NCBI RefSeq assembly: GCF_003335505.1
Contig: NZ_QPEX01000010.1
Span: 186,001-250,000, forward strand
Length of the DNA: 64,000 nt
From: Bremerella cremea
GTDB lineage: Bacteria > Planctomycetota > Planctomycetia > Pirellulales > Pirellulaceae
Direction: 5' to 3'
Positions 43,287 through 52,638 of this stretch are shown here, piece by piece (positions within the stretch are counted from its first letter, which is position 1; each line of letters opens with the position of its first letter). The notes under the pieces were generated by a model that was not told the origin of the DNA, ran no database searches, and was given only the letters and a program-made list of their open reading frames with translations. Both the position numbers and the translations under genes were made by a program.

Positions 43287-44273
43287 ATGCCCCCTACTGC
43301 TTATCGACTTTGTGTCATTGCATTCCTTCTTGAAGGTGCGTTGGCGAACATCTCATACGCTCAAGAAGGTATTTCTCCGATCTTGCAGAATGCATTAGCC
43401 AATGCGGGTGCTTTAGCGGTGATGGAAAAAGATGGCACCATTGACATTAAATGTTATGACCAGACGGAGGATGATTTAAAGGCACTTTTGAATGTCTTGC
43501 CGAAGGCATTGGAAAAGGGGGAAGTATCTCTTGCACTCGACGGTTTCGATTCGGAATTAATCAATGAGCTCACTCGGCGAATCGACTTATTGAGGCGTTT
43601 ATCACACTTGGATATTGGTATTTCGTCGAGCATTACCGATACACAGGTCTGTCAGCTGGCGCAATTTAAGAATCTTCGCCGATTATCTTTGGTGCCGGAC
43701 CAGCCGATTGAGGTAAGCGACGAGGCGCTTAAGTGCCTTTCAACCAACACGGCGCTCGAGATATTGCGATTGGATTATTCACGCGTTACCGACGAAGGTT
43801 TGCGTCATCTTCAAAATCTGAAGAAACTGCATTTGTTAACGTTGTGCTCTACCCGGATTGAAGGTGACGGATTCAAGCATCTAAGGAAACTACCGATTGA
43901 ATCGCTACTGGTATTGGATAGCGAGGTCAGCGACACTGGCTTGCAAGAGATTGGCCGTTTGAGACGCCTACGTCGCCTGCACCTCAATGGAACTCCAATT
44001 CAAGGGGATGGACTCAAATACCTTGGACAATCTTCTCCGTTGCAACATCTCTCGCTCACCGCAACAACGGTTTCGGATGAGGCTTTGCAGCATCTCATCG
44101 ACATAAGGAGTCTTAAATCATTATCGGTATGCGACTGTCCTATCTCAGACAAGGCCATCACTCACTTGTCAAAAATGCCTCAATTGCAGCGTCTAATGAT
44201 TAGCGACACGAAAATAACCCCCGAGGGCATCGAGGAACTTAAGAAAGCGATACCGAACACAACGGTCGAATAG
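43287..44273 (+). CDS. Secreted leucine-rich-repeat protein
   Basis: A 328-residue protein. The ATG at 43287 has AAAGGA nine bases upstream and opens a signal peptide (YRLCVIAFLLEGALANISYA); the frame to 43095 only runs through the repeat element. Residues about 100-325 are LRRs of about 24 residues with the pattern L-x-x-L-x-L-x-x-T-x-I/V-x-D-x-G-L (RVTDEGLRHLQNLKKLHLL, PIQGDGLKYLGQSSPLQHLS). Such planctomycete LRR proteins are probably exported binding proteins; the ligand is unknown. It stands alone between two copies of a structured repeat. Confidence 0.78.
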   Translation: MPPTAYRLCVIAFLLEGALANISYAQEGISPILQNALANAGALAVMEKDGTIDIKCYDQTEDDLKALLNVLPKALEKGEVSLALDGFDSELINELTRRIDLLRRLSHLDIGISSSITDTQVCQLAQFKNLRRLSLVPDQPIEVSDEALKCLSTNTALEILRLDYSRVTDEGLRHLQNLKKLHLLTLCSTRIEGDGFKHLRKLPIESLLVLDSEVSDTGLQEIGRLRRLRRLHLNGTPIQGDGLKYLGQSSPLQHLSLTATTVSDEALQHLIDIRSLKSLSVCDCPISDKAITHLSKMPQLQRLMISDTKITPEGIEELKKAIPNTTVE

Positions 44274-44564
44274 CAATCGAGAAAAGGGGGAGGACGGTTC
44301 CATGGTAAAGTTAACGTCCATCCGGCATTTTCATGGAGGCAATTTCAACCCACCGCAGGGGTGATGCTGTGCGGGCAGTAGTGGACCACGTTTGTTAAGC
44401 ACGATTGAATCGTCCGCGCAATTTTCTTCATCGGCCCGAGCTTGGTATCGACCTTCAAGTCACCATACGCCAAACGCGCTTCATGCACATCGATTTGCCC
44501 TAGTGGGACTTTGCGCACCCGGAAATCGCAGGGGCGGCAATATGCCGTCTGTCTGCGGGCAATT
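44274..44564. other. Intergenic stretch with an ISL3 remnant
   Basis: Apart from the remnant at 44341-44455, no gene or terminator is visible between the LRR gene and the second structured repeat. Confidence 0.45.
44341..44455 (-). pseudogene. ISL3-family transposase remnant, internally deleted
   Basis: The minus strand reads KKIARTIQSCLTNVVHYCPHSIT, related to TRTIKERLTNVVCYCTHGIT in the remnant at 28252. The conserved middle is missing, so the frame jumps to the common terminal sequence TGCGGTGGGTTGAAAT. Confidence 0.6.
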
Positions 44565-44671
44565 ATTGAGGTCTGCGCCATCAATCCAACAGGGGCGACC
44601 AACGGAAGCCCCAGATTCGTGGCCAATCGGTCCGTAGCCATGTTGGATTACCTGCGGAGACATCAATAAGA
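44565..44671. repeat. Structured repeat, copy 2
   Basis: Second copy of the element at 43170-43273, same orientation, about 85% identical, again with partly inverted ends. It abuts the stop codon of the ankyrin-Kelch gene (44673). Confidence 0.6.
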
Positions 44672-44672
44672 G

Positions 44673-46373
44673 CTATGGTTCTGCTGCAAACCGAGTCCAA
44701 GTCATGCAGGTTAGGTCTAGCTGGAACACCTCATTATTCTCTACATGGTCTTCGACGCCATCTTGTGCAATGGCGATTGTCCCTCCTCGGATTGTGATGT
44801 TCCCTGCCTCTGAAAGAGTTGCCTTGTGCTTGTAAATCCACCCCGGACACGCACCGGTTGAGGTAACAGGTTCCATATGCCATGTGTGGCAGTTCAGTCG
44901 ATAGACGGGCGTAGTCCCGAATCGGCGTGATCCGTGATACCCCAATCCGCCAATAATGTAGATGTCGCTTCCAACAAGTGTGGCCGAATGGAAATCGGTG
45001 GGAGGAAACACTTCCTGCGGATATCCATAAATGGTGAAGTTTCCATCTCCCTGAAAGACCACCACGTCGTTGTAGATACAGAAGTCGGGGTCGTAGTAAT
45101 CTTCGTGTTCTCCTCCGATCTGCACATAGCGACCATCAGGCAAGGCAGTGAAGGATGCGCCAAAGCGGTTGAAGCACCACACGCAGGTCATTTCATAGAG
45201 ATCACCGAATTGGGACTTACTCTCATAGGCGGGGATACCAGTTCGTATCATTTCCTGCCAAAAGGGAACATCCATTGTTTCGGGGTTTGAGCTTCCGAAC
45301 CTTCGTTGGCAGCCTTCCTGATACTCAGACTTGCTGACTCTTAGCGTGGAACTCCCCTCAAGTCCGATCAGAATTCGCCGCATTTCCGTGCTTACGTCGC
45401 CAATGTCTTCACCTGCTTCCACGAGTACACGGACAACTTCCTCACTCGTCGTTAATGTAATAGGCTTGTCTCCGTACTCGTTCGTGATAGACGGGTCGGC
45501 CCCTGCCGCCAGCAATATCTCGACGCAATCGGCGTGGCCGAACTGTACCGCTTGCGTCAAAGCTGTTTGGCCAAATTCGTCAGCCAATTCCAAATCGACT
45601 TTAACACCGATGAGCCACTTGATCATTTCGGGATTGCCAATGGAGGCAGATGTCATCAACGCTGTCTCTCCGCATTGGCCAATCTCGTTCACATCGATCC
45701 CCGCTGCATGAATTAGGCGAGCCTTGTCGAGGTGGCCAACAAACGCAGCCAATAACCAAGGTGTTCGAGAAAACCGATCTCGCTGCTGGAGTGCACCAGG
45801 GACTCGCAAGAGTTCTTTGACGTCATGGCAACTTCCCAGAGCGACCGCTTCCAATAATTTCGACCAGCGAAGTGGGCTAGGATCAGCACCGGCATCCAGC
45901 AGAAATCGGACTACATCCCAACGTCGTCGTAGGTAAGCGGCGCTAAGGGGCGACTCCCGATATTGGGATTCACAGTCCATGACGGCTCCATGCTGCACCA
46001 AGAACTCGGCCATTGGGAGCAGCATTTCGTTATCATGAAGACGGAACATGATATGGAGGAGAGCCGTGTACCCACTGGGAGACTCAGCGTTGATGTCGGC
46101 CCCAGCATCGAGAAGAACCTGAACTTTTTCTAGACTTCCAGAACATGCAGCTAGGGCAAGTGGTTGCCGTTGGGATTCTCCAACCTTCGCATGGATGTTT
46201 GCTCCTGCGTCGATCAGTAAACGAAGCAAGTCCACGCTGGCATGTGGGCTTTTGGCGGCACAGGCCAACGGCGTGTATCCCTTCTCGTTACGGCTATCGA
46301 CAAAGATACCCTTTTCGAGTTCTGCGAGAACACCTTCTTGGTTGCCGTCAGTCGCAAAGGTATGGATATCCAT
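44673..46373 (-). CDS. Ankyrin-repeat protein with C-terminal Kelch-like domain
   Basis: A 566-residue protein. About ten ankyrin repeats fill residues 1-330 (EKGYTPLACAAKSPHASVDL, CGETALMTSASIGNPEMIK, FGQTALTQAVQFGHADCVEI). The C-terminal region (about 370-560) has Kelch-like blades (IYIIGGLGYHGSRRFG, VYRLNCHTWHMEPV). Both parts are protein-binding modules; no enzyme is seen. An ATG at 46397 is also possible; 46373 has AAGGAA nine bases upstream. It lies close behind pnkp (19 bp from the first possible ATG), so it is probably the last gene of the RNA-repair operon. Confidence 0.83.
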   Translation of the reverse strand: MDIHTFATDGNQEGVLAELEKGIFVDSRNEKGYTPLACAAKSPHASVDLLRLLIDAGANIHAKVGESQRQPLALAACSGSLEKVQVLLDAGADINAESPSGYTALLHIMFRLHDNEMLLPMAEFLVQHGAVMDCESQYRESPLSAAYLRRRWDVVRFLLDAGADPSPLRWSKLLEAVALGSCHDVKELLRVPGALQQRDRFSRTPWLLAAFVGHLDKARLIHAAGIDVNEIGQCGETALMTSASIGNPEMIKWLIGVKVDLELADEFGQTALTQAVQFGHADCVEILLAAGADPSITNEYGDKPITLTTSEEVVRVLVEAGEDIGDVSTEMRRILIGLEGSSTLRVSKSEYQEGCQRRFGSSNPETMDVPFWQEMIRTGIPAYESKSQFGDLYEMTCVWCFNRFGASFTALPDGRYVQIGGEHEDYYDPDFCIYNDVVVFQGDGNFTIYGYPQEVFPPTDFHSATLVGSDIYIIGGLGYHGSRRFGTTPVYRLNCHTWHMEPVTSTGACPGWIYKHKATLSEAGNITIRGGTIAIAQDGVEDHVENNEVFQLDLTCMTWTRFAAEP

Positions 46374-46416
46374 GCCCCGTGTTTCCTTTTTATACATTCA
46401 CTTTCAACAAGCCCGT

Positions 46417-49023
46417 TTACAATCTCGGATCGACAGGTTCGCTTTCCAATGCGAGCACGCCGAATACACACTCGTGAACTCGTCGAAGCGGTTCCCTACG
46501 TACAAAACGTTCCAGCGATTCAATGCCCAGTGCAAATTCACGAAGGGCCAAAGAACGCTTGCGTCCCAAACTGCGACTTCGCAGACGAGCGAGGTTGACG
46601 TCTGAATCGTAGTCAGGGCTATAAATGATTCGCAGGTACTCCTTGCCACGACATTTCACAGCAGGCTGGACCAACCCTTTTTTGCCTCGAACGATCCAGT
46701 CAAGTGGTTTCACGACCATGCCTTCACCTCCTTGACGGGTACGAGATTCCCACCAAGTTACGCCCTCGTTCACCTCAAGAGGATCGGTCACATCAACCAC
46801 CTTGAAGTTGGTCGCAAGGAGCATTTTATTGTCTTCTTGGCAAATCTTGGCCAGCGTCTGCATATGCCAAACGTGATTTTGATTGATATGAACACGTCCT
46901 TCGGTTGCCAGCAAATGAAAAGGTGCCAACTTGAGGTCGTCAAGGGATTGCACTGGCCAGCAGTATTGGCGATAGGCAGCAACGAAGGCGGTAGCATTAT
47001 CGAGCCGATCCTTGTATTGGGCCAACTCGGGGTGATTCTGCTTCCCGTCTTCGTTCCCAAGTCGCTGGAATGTCGTTTCCAAGGCGGATATAGCTCGGGG
47101 CAAAGCGGCGCTACCCGCCGCTCCTACGGCTGCATACTGCGAACGCAGCAATTCCTGAGCCTTCGCTGACCACGGCATCAATTCACAATCGAAACATGCC
47201 CACGAGGTATCGAATTCTTCCCAGAATCCAGCGGAAGTCATCGCCGAGCGCAGTCGGTCGATCAGTCGTGATTCCAACTCGGTATCGTTGAAAAATCGGC
47301 GTCCCGTTCGAGTATAGACAATACCTGTCTCGCCATCGGTGACACCGAATCGTTGTTGAGCAGCCTCTTCATCCCGGCAAATCACAACAACGGCTCGGGA
47401 ACCCATGTGCTTCTCTTCGCACACAACTTGCGGAACACCCTGACTACGGAAATAGGTAAATGCTTCCGCCGGATGTTCCAAGAGCCCCGGTTCCTGCGAT
47501 GTTTCACAAGGGGACATGGTAGGCGGCAAGTAAATCAGCCATTTGGGATTGGCAGCAAAGCGGCTCATTACTTCCAAGGCGGCTGTGGAATTCTCCTCTC
47601 GGATGGTGACATTGTGTTGAAGCCGGGTCGAGACAATCCGCTTTCCCAATAGGTCCTCGGCATCCAGAATGTCATCGTGGATTTGCTGTGCGGACAAGGC
47701 AGATGGGGATTGATCTTGCGGCAAAAAGGGGCGGGCCGGTTCGCAGTAGGTTTGCTTCGCCGGGATGGAAACGAACTCCTGTTCGGGATAACGCAGCGCC
47801 GTCAGCTTGCCACCGAAGACGCAACCCGTATCGACGTTGACAGTACGGTTCAACCACTCCGGTTCCGGTACCGGCGTATGCCCGTAGACTACCATCGCCG
47901 AACCTCGATATTCGGCGGCCCAGTTGGATCGAACCGGCAAACCGAATTCGTCCGTTTCACCGGTCGTTTCTCCATAAAGGGCAAACTCCCGCACCTTGCC
48001 GGAACCTCGGCCTTGGTACTCCTCCTTCATTCCAGCGTGGGCCACCACCAGTTTGCCATCATCGAGAACATAATGACTGACCAGGCCGTCGAGGAACTGA
48101 GCCAGCTCTTTACGAAACGGCTGCTGGACATCTTCGGGCAACGCCTCGATCTCGGACATAGTTTCCGCCAGCCCGTGGGTGATCTGAACGTTTTTACCAT
48201 TCAGTTTCCGTAGCAGCTTCATGTCGTGGTTGCCCGGAACGCAGATTCCGCTGCCAAATGCAACCATTCTTGCGACGAGTCGCACCGTGTCCAAAACTCG
48301 AGGCCCTCGATCCACCAAATCACCAACGAAGACAGCCTTACGGCCCTCTGGATGTGCGAGAACCGTACCGCTGACCAGAGACGAGCCACCGGGAACTACG
48401 CAGCTTTCACGGTAGCCGAGTTCCTGTAGCAAGGCTTCCAGTTCATCGCAGCAGCCGTGAATGTCGCCGACAATATCGAACGGGCCATGCTCATCCTTGC
48501 GATCATTCCAAAGCGGGACACGCTCGATGGATGCCGCTTCAACCTGCTCGGCGGAGTCCATCACAAAGATGTGGCGAAATCCTTCCCGCTTGAGAGCTTT
48601 CACGCTGCGGCGCAGTTGGGATCGCTGCTGCCGAATGACGTGCGGGCCGAAGGTACGGTCGTCTCGATCTCGGTTCCGCTCATGGCAGACCTGCTCCGGC
48701 ATGTTCAATACAACGGCAACGGGGAGAACATGAAATTGCCGGGCAAGCTGCACCAACGGACGACGAGCCTCGGGCTGCACATTGGTGGCATCCACCACCG
48801 TCAGCATCCCACGAGCGAGGCGCTTGGCGGCGACGTAATGTAACACCTCAAACGCATCGGTGGTTGCCTCTTGATTGTTTTCGTCATCGCTGACAAGTCC
48901 ACGGCAGTAGTCGGACGAAAGCACCTCGGTAGGTAAGAAATGCTTGCGCGCAAATGTGCTCTTACCGGAACCGCTAGGGCCAATGAGAACGACGAGGGAT
49001 AATTTGGGGATCTTGATTTTCAT
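46417..49023 (-). CDS. pnkp: Bacterial polynucleotide kinase-phosphatase-ligase (RNA repair)
   Basis: An 868-residue three-domain RNA end-healing and sealing enzyme. The 5'-kinase has Walker A GPSGSGKST (residues 15-23). The metallophosphatase has GDIHG (186-190), GDLVDRG (234-240) and GNHD (264-267) and removes 2',3'-cyclic phosphate and 3'-phosphate. The ligase/adenylyltransferase has the nucleophile Lys538 in EEKHMGSR (536-543). Length and order equal the Clostridium thermocellum-type Pnkp, which works as a complex with Hen1 to repair ribotoxin-cleaved tRNA. The hen1 gene is immediately upstream (92-bp gap), as in known pairs. Confidence 0.95.
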   Translation of the reverse strand: MKIKIPKLSLVVLIGPSGSGKSTFARKHFLPTEVLSSDYCRGLVSDDENNQEATTDAFEVLHYVAAKRLARGMLTVVDATNVQPEARRPLVQLARQFHVLPVAVVLNMPEQVCHERNRDRDDRTFGPHVIRQQRSQLRRSVKALKREGFRHIFVMDSAEQVEAASIERVPLWNDRKDEHGPFDIVGDIHGCCDELEALLQELGYRESCVVPGGSSLVSGTVLAHPEGRKAVFVGDLVDRGPRVLDTVRLVARMVAFGSGICVPGNHDMKLLRKLNGKNVQITHGLAETMSEIEALPEDVQQPFRKELAQFLDGLVSHYVLDDGKLVVAHAGMKEEYQGRGSGKVREFALYGETTGETDEFGLPVRSNWAAEYRGSAMVVYGHTPVPEPEWLNRTVNVDTGCVFGGKLTALRYPEQEFVSIPAKQTYCEPARPFLPQDQSPSALSAQQIHDDILDAEDLLGKRIVSTRLQHNVTIREENSTAALEVMSRFAANPKWLIYLPPTMSPCETSQEPGLLEHPAEAFTYFRSQGVPQVVCEEKHMGSRAVVVICRDEEAAQQRFGVTDGETGIVYTRTGRRFFNDTELESRLIDRLRSAMTSAGFWEEFDTSWACFDCELMPWSAKAQELLRSQYAAVGAAGSAALPRAISALETTFQRLGNEDGKQNHPELAQYKDRLDNATAFVAAYRQYCWPVQSLDDLKLAPFHLLATEGRVHINQNHVWHMQTLAKICQEDNKMLLATNFKVVDVTDPLEVNEGVTWWESRTRQGGEGMVVKPLDWIVRGKKGLVQPAVKCRGKEYLRIIYSPDYDSDVNLARLRSRSLGRKRSLALREFALGIESLERFVRREPLRRVHECVFGVLALESEPVDPRL

Positions 49024-49115
49024 CTGGCGAGCGACTGAATAGCGAGTGTTGAGATGTTAGGTTACCAATTGGTTGTCTGCCGGAAACACGGTAGTGAAGC
49101 GTTCGTAAGAAACGA

Positions 49116-50519
49116 TCACTCGCTCTTCCTCGCGAACACGCCCATCTGTGTCGGCGACCCCACCTTCTCGTCTTCTGGTCCAATGGGCAGAAACCGCACT
49201 GCGTAGCCGTGTTCTTCAGCGACCCGGTTCGCCCAGTTTTGGAACTCTGGCCGCGTCCATTCGAAACGATGATCGGAGTGGCGAAACTGACCTGCTGGCA
49301 ACGTCTCCCACATTGCGTTGTATTCTTGGTTGGGAGTCGTCAGTACAATCGTCTTGGGCCGGGCGAATTCAAACACGACACGTTCCAAGGCGGAAAGCCG
49401 AGGCGGATCGAGATGTTCGATCACTTCGACCAGGGCTGCCGCATCGAATCCTTCCAGTCGCCGATCTCGATAGATCAACGATCCATGCATGAGCTTCAAC
49501 CGATCCGCTTGTCGCTCTGGCAGGCGGTCCAACTTCAGACGTTTCTGTGCAATTTCCAGCGAACGGATCGACACGTCCATCCCGACAATTTGCTCAAATT
49601 GCTGCTCATTGAGCAAATCTCGCAGCAGCTTTCCCTCCCCGCAGCCAAGGTCGAGCACTGTTCGAGCGCCACTCGCCTTGAGGGCAGCCAGTACCGCACC
49701 GTGGCGCTGATCGTTCAGGCTCATCGTGCGTTCCAGCAACTCTTCCTTGGCTGGAGCATCATGTTCTTCAGCGGTTGTTTCGACTTCCTCCACATCAATC
49801 AAGCGAGACAATGCTTGACGATAAAGCCCGAAGCGATGTTTCAGATATCGCCGAGTGATCTGCTCCTTCTCGGGATGCGAAGCCAGCCACCCGTCTCCCT
49901 TGGCGAGAAGTTTCTCTAATTCGTCTTCGCCCACGAAGTAGTGCTTTTCGTTGTCGAACACCGGGATTAGAACGTACAGGTGGGTCAGCAGGTTCGAGAG
50001 CGTGACTGTGCCTCGAATGGTCACGGAATAGTAAGGGCTGCTTCCCCACTCAGGAAATTGCTCGTCGAGCGGATACGGCTCGGCTTCCACGGTGTATCCC
50101 AGAGGCTCAAACAATTGATGCAGAAACCGCTCGCCTCCACGTACCGGAAGGACATCGATTCGGGTCTCCAAGGGTAGCGGCGTATTCGCCATATCTGGTC
50201 GATCCTTACAGCGACCTGCGAGTGCCGTTCCCAGAACTTGCGAGATCGCTACGCTCATGAAGGAGGACGCGACATAGGGACGGTCATTGACGTAATGTCC
50301 GAGCAAGTCCCCCCGGCTCCGGTTTTTACTTCGGGCCATTCCTACAGGATCGACATCCAGCAGCAAGCAGGCCGTGCATTGATCTTCCGCAGCTTCGGGA
50401 TAAAACACATGCGCCTTGCCAAAGCTGAGATCAAACGTTTGCAGCCGATCGGGGTGCTTGTGCAGGAGGAATCCAAGATCGGTAGCAGGCTGATGGTTTG
50501 TGGTAATCGACAGAAGCAT
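49116..50519 (-). CDS. hen1: 3'-terminal RNA ribose 2'-O-methyltransferase Hen1
   Basis: A 467-residue bacterial Hen1. The N-terminal half (TDLGFLLHKHPDRLQTFDLS, AHVFYPEA) is the domain that activates the Pnkp ligase. The C-terminal half is the SAM methyltransferase (TVLDLGCGEGKLLRDLL) with the Mn2+-binding motif EVIEHLDPPRLSALERVVFE. It methylates the 2'-OH at the break so that the repaired tRNA resists a second cut. An acidic linker (EVEETTAEEHDAPAKEE) separates the halves. Upstream lies an ATP-grasp gene, 41 bp away. Confidence 0.95.
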   Translation of the reverse strand: MLLSITTNHQPATDLGFLLHKHPDRLQTFDLSFGKAHVFYPEAAEDQCTACLLLDVDPVGMARSKNRSRGDLLGHYVNDRPYVASSFMSVAISQVLGTALAGRCKDRPDMANTPLPLETRIDVLPVRGGERFLHQLFEPLGYTVEAEPYPLDEQFPEWGSSPYYSVTIRGTVTLSNLLTHLYVLIPVFDNEKHYFVGEDELEKLLAKGDGWLASHPEKEQITRRYLKHRFGLYRQALSRLIDVEEVETTAEEHDAPAKEELLERTMSLNDQRHGAVLAALKASGARTVLDLGCGEGKLLRDLLNEQQFEQIVGMDVSIRSLEIAQKRLKLDRLPERQADRLKLMHGSLIYRDRRLEGFDAAALVEVIEHLDPPRLSALERVVFEFARPKTIVLTTPNQEYNAMWETLPAGQFRHSDHRFEWTRPEFQNWANRVAEEHGYAVRFLPIGPEDEKVGSPTQMGVFARKSE

Positions 50520-50560
50520 AAGGTAATTCTTTCTGATACAAGTGTTGTACCGAAAGGAAG

Positions 50561-51301
50561 TCAGTTTCCCATTTCAGGCTGAATCGTAGCGCAACGTAGC
50601 ACATCCAACACGATGTTAGGATCACAACCATAAATGCCTGAACCCCAAGCGGCATTCGCCTCAACGACAGCCCAACCTTTGCCTTGGATCTGCCCTACAT
50701 CGATGACAACCGAGCGAGGTGTTCGCTCACTAGTGATTTTCAAAACGTTCTCGACAAGTACTGTCACTTCTGTTCGTTCGGCTTCGGTTGCCTTGTATTG
50801 GGAAAGCTTGGCATGTTGCCCTGACCGTAGATAAGGGGAAAGCGTTCTTACTCTTTCTTCGAGACAAAAACAGCGAAATTCGTCTTTCCAGGTTACAGGG
50901 TCAGCCACAAGCACGGCCATGTCGTCATCGAACTCTTTCGGAAGTGATCGCCCTGAGTCATAAATTTCAGCGGCAAACGATTTATCGTTGGGCGGCTTAA
51001 CAAAAACAGGTCTTTTAACAGTGCGAGCATCGCCTAACGTCGTCAAAGAGACGTTTCGCTTTCGGTGTTCTTCAGGAAGTTGCGTCAGCCAATCCTCCGG
51101 GACATTGAGCAAGTGCCGACCTACTGCCTGAGCGATTGCCGGTGCATACAACGACTCGATATAGAGCACGATTTCGTCGTCATCTATTTCAGGGAGTCGA
51201 ATTCCCTTGGCACGGGCGACCGTCCAGTCTCGGCTGATTGCGGCTCGCCAAAGAGCTTGGTTGTCTTCTGTGGGGCGAGAAGACATTAATAGTGTGGTCA
51301 T
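50561..51301 (-). CDS. ATP-grasp enzyme of the RNA-repair operon
   Basis: A 246-residue protein with features of the ATP-grasp fold of the DUF4343/R2K type: FVKPPNDKSFAAEIYDSG (phosphate loop), LVADPVTWKDEFRCFCLEE and the metal-binding C-terminal VVEANAAWGSGIYGCDP (E-x-N). ATP-grasp enzymes join a carboxylate to an amine or similar group; relatives have been noted near RNA-repair genes, but substrate is unknown. It might modify an RNA end or a protein partner. Gap to the HAD gene is nine bases. Confidence 0.78.
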   Translation of the reverse strand: MTTLLMSSRPTEDNQALWRAAISRDWTVARAKGIRLPEIDDDEIVLYIESLYAPAIAQAVGRHLLNVPEDWLTQLPEEHRKRNVSLTTLGDARTVKRPVFVKPPNDKSFAAEIYDSGRSLPKEFDDDMAVLVADPVTWKDEFRCFCLEERVRTLSPYLRSGQHAKLSQYKATEAERTEVTVLVENVLKITSERTPRSVVIDVGQIQGKGWAVVEANAAWGSGIYGCDPNIVLDVLRCATIQPEMGN

Positions 51302-51310
51302 TGATTTACC

Positions 51311-51856
51311 TCAAACCTGATTTTGCCAACGTCGTTTCTCAATGTTCCGAAAGTTGGAATGCCTACGAAGCGAAGTTAAGTAGGCTGCGAGTTTAACTAA
51401 CTCATCGTCGTTTCGGTCTCCAAAGAACGAATTGACATACACAGCATTTCCGAAATTTCGCTCCACCTTTCTTGGCGTATCATCGACAATGAGTACTCGG
51501 TCCAAATTGAAGCCCTTCCGTTTAACCTTTTTCAAATCCTTCACGAAGTATCGCTGCTTGGTCTCAGGGTCAAGACGTTGGACACAATGGTCTCGACTCC
51601 AAGCAAACAACAGTTCGATGTAAGCGGGAACGATTACCTCAAGGACTGCGGACAAGTAATCTTCACCAGACGACGACCAGACTGCCAACTCAAATTCGTG
51701 CCGACTTTTTTCCCAGAACTGAGTTAGGTAGGGTCTCAGGTAGACGTAGTACGGCCCAACTCTGAAATCGTGTTGCCATGCGAGCGGTTCTTCCGTTGCA
51801 AACAACAAGGTCTCATCGACGTCGAGAATCAACAAAGGTTTTTCTGTCGTACTCAT
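51311..51856 (-). CDS. FCP1/NIF-type HAD phosphatase
   Basis: A 181-residue HAD-superfamily phosphatase of the CTD-phosphatase-like branch. The nucleophile motif is LLILDVDETLLF (D-x-D-x-T), motif II is in VWSSSGEDYLSAVL and motif III is VLIVDDTPRKVERN. In this operon it probably removes 3'-phosphates from RNA ends, like the HAD domain of T4 Pnkp; that role is inferred from neighbours. Coupled closely to the Thg1-like gene (8-bp gap). Confidence 0.85.
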   Translation of the reverse strand: MSTTEKPLLILDVDETLLFATEEPLAWQHDFRVGPYYVYLRPYLTQFWEKSRHEFELAVWSSSGEDYLSAVLEVIVPAYIELLFAWSRDHCVQRLDPETKQRYFVKDLKKVKRKGFNLDRVLIVDDTPRKVERNFGNAVYVNSFFGDRNDDELVKLAAYLTSLRRHSNFRNIEKRRWQNQV

Positions 51857-51864
51857 CCTTGTCT

Positions 51865-52638
51865 CTATTGCTTGGTGGATGTTCTTTCGACGATCTCGTA
51901 TAGGAACTGACTATACGCTTCTTTCATCGGCAAATTGTATTCTGCCTTAACCCGTCGCCGCCGTGCGGTCACTTCCTGCCTGGTCATTGGGTTAACCGCT
52001 GGCTTGTCAAACTCTTCCCAATAGAGGCCGATGCCTCGCTTCTGCCAGTTCGGTAGATCGTTGAAGTGGATTCCGTACTGAAGTAACAGTTCGCTCTTTT
52101 GGCTCACGGATAAGCCCAGCAGACGCTTCGTGGCCTCTTGTTCACTCTGGCCGTCTTCGCGAAGCGTCCAATAGCACCACGCATTCAAGGCATTCCGGGC
52201 AGCATCTTCGTTTCGCCAACGAAAATAATCCACCACAAGCTCACGGTTGGGCAACTGTGAGATGCGGCAATCAAACGTAGCTGCCTGTCCCAATTTCAGT
52301 GAGAATTGAGAACTGGCTTCACCGGCGAGCGTCGAGTTGTACTTCCTTAGTTTTCTGCCGAACGACGGTTCTTCAGGATGGAATAGGAGCGAAATCTCTT
52401 CACTCTCGGTATAGGCATAAACGACTCGAAAACCGCAAGTCATCAAAGACTTCACTGTCGCCACCATCAAATCTCGGAATCGCTCGTCGAATGGAACTTG
52501 AAATTGGCGGTGTTCCTTCGTCAGCCGAGTGAAGTTGCGGCCATCTAGTCGGGCAACCATGTAAATGCCCGGTAGTACGCAAAAGTCAGCGGAGGTTTCA
52601 AAGACCCGCATCTTCGTGTCGAGTTCGTCAAATTTCAT
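51865..52638 (-). CDS. Thg1-like 3'-5' nucleotidyltransferase (tRNA repair)
   Basis: A 257-residue Thg1-family protein. The catalytic palm is visible in VARLDGRNFTRLTKEH (first metal Asp) and VVYAYTESEEISLLFH; the latter aligns with the usual S-D-E, so one metal-binding Asp appears replaced by Glu. The C-terminal LYWEEFDKPAVNPMT is also family-typical. Bacterial Thg1-like proteins add missing nucleotides to the 5' ends of truncated tRNAs using the 3' strand as template. Overlaps the upstream kinase gene by 11 bases. Confidence 0.9.
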   Translation of the reverse strand: MKFDELDTKMRVFETSADFCVLPGIYMVARLDGRNFTRLTKEHRQFQVPFDERFRDLMVATVKSLMTCGFRVVYAYTESEEISLLFHPEEPSFGRKLRKYNSTLAGEASSQFSLKLGQAATFDCRISQLPNRELVVDYFRWRNEDAARNALNAWCYWTLREDGQSEQEATKRLLGLSVSQKSELLLQYGIHFNDLPNWQKRGIGLYWEEFDKPAVNPMTRQEVTARRRRVKAEYNLPMKEAYSQFLYEIVERTSTKQ

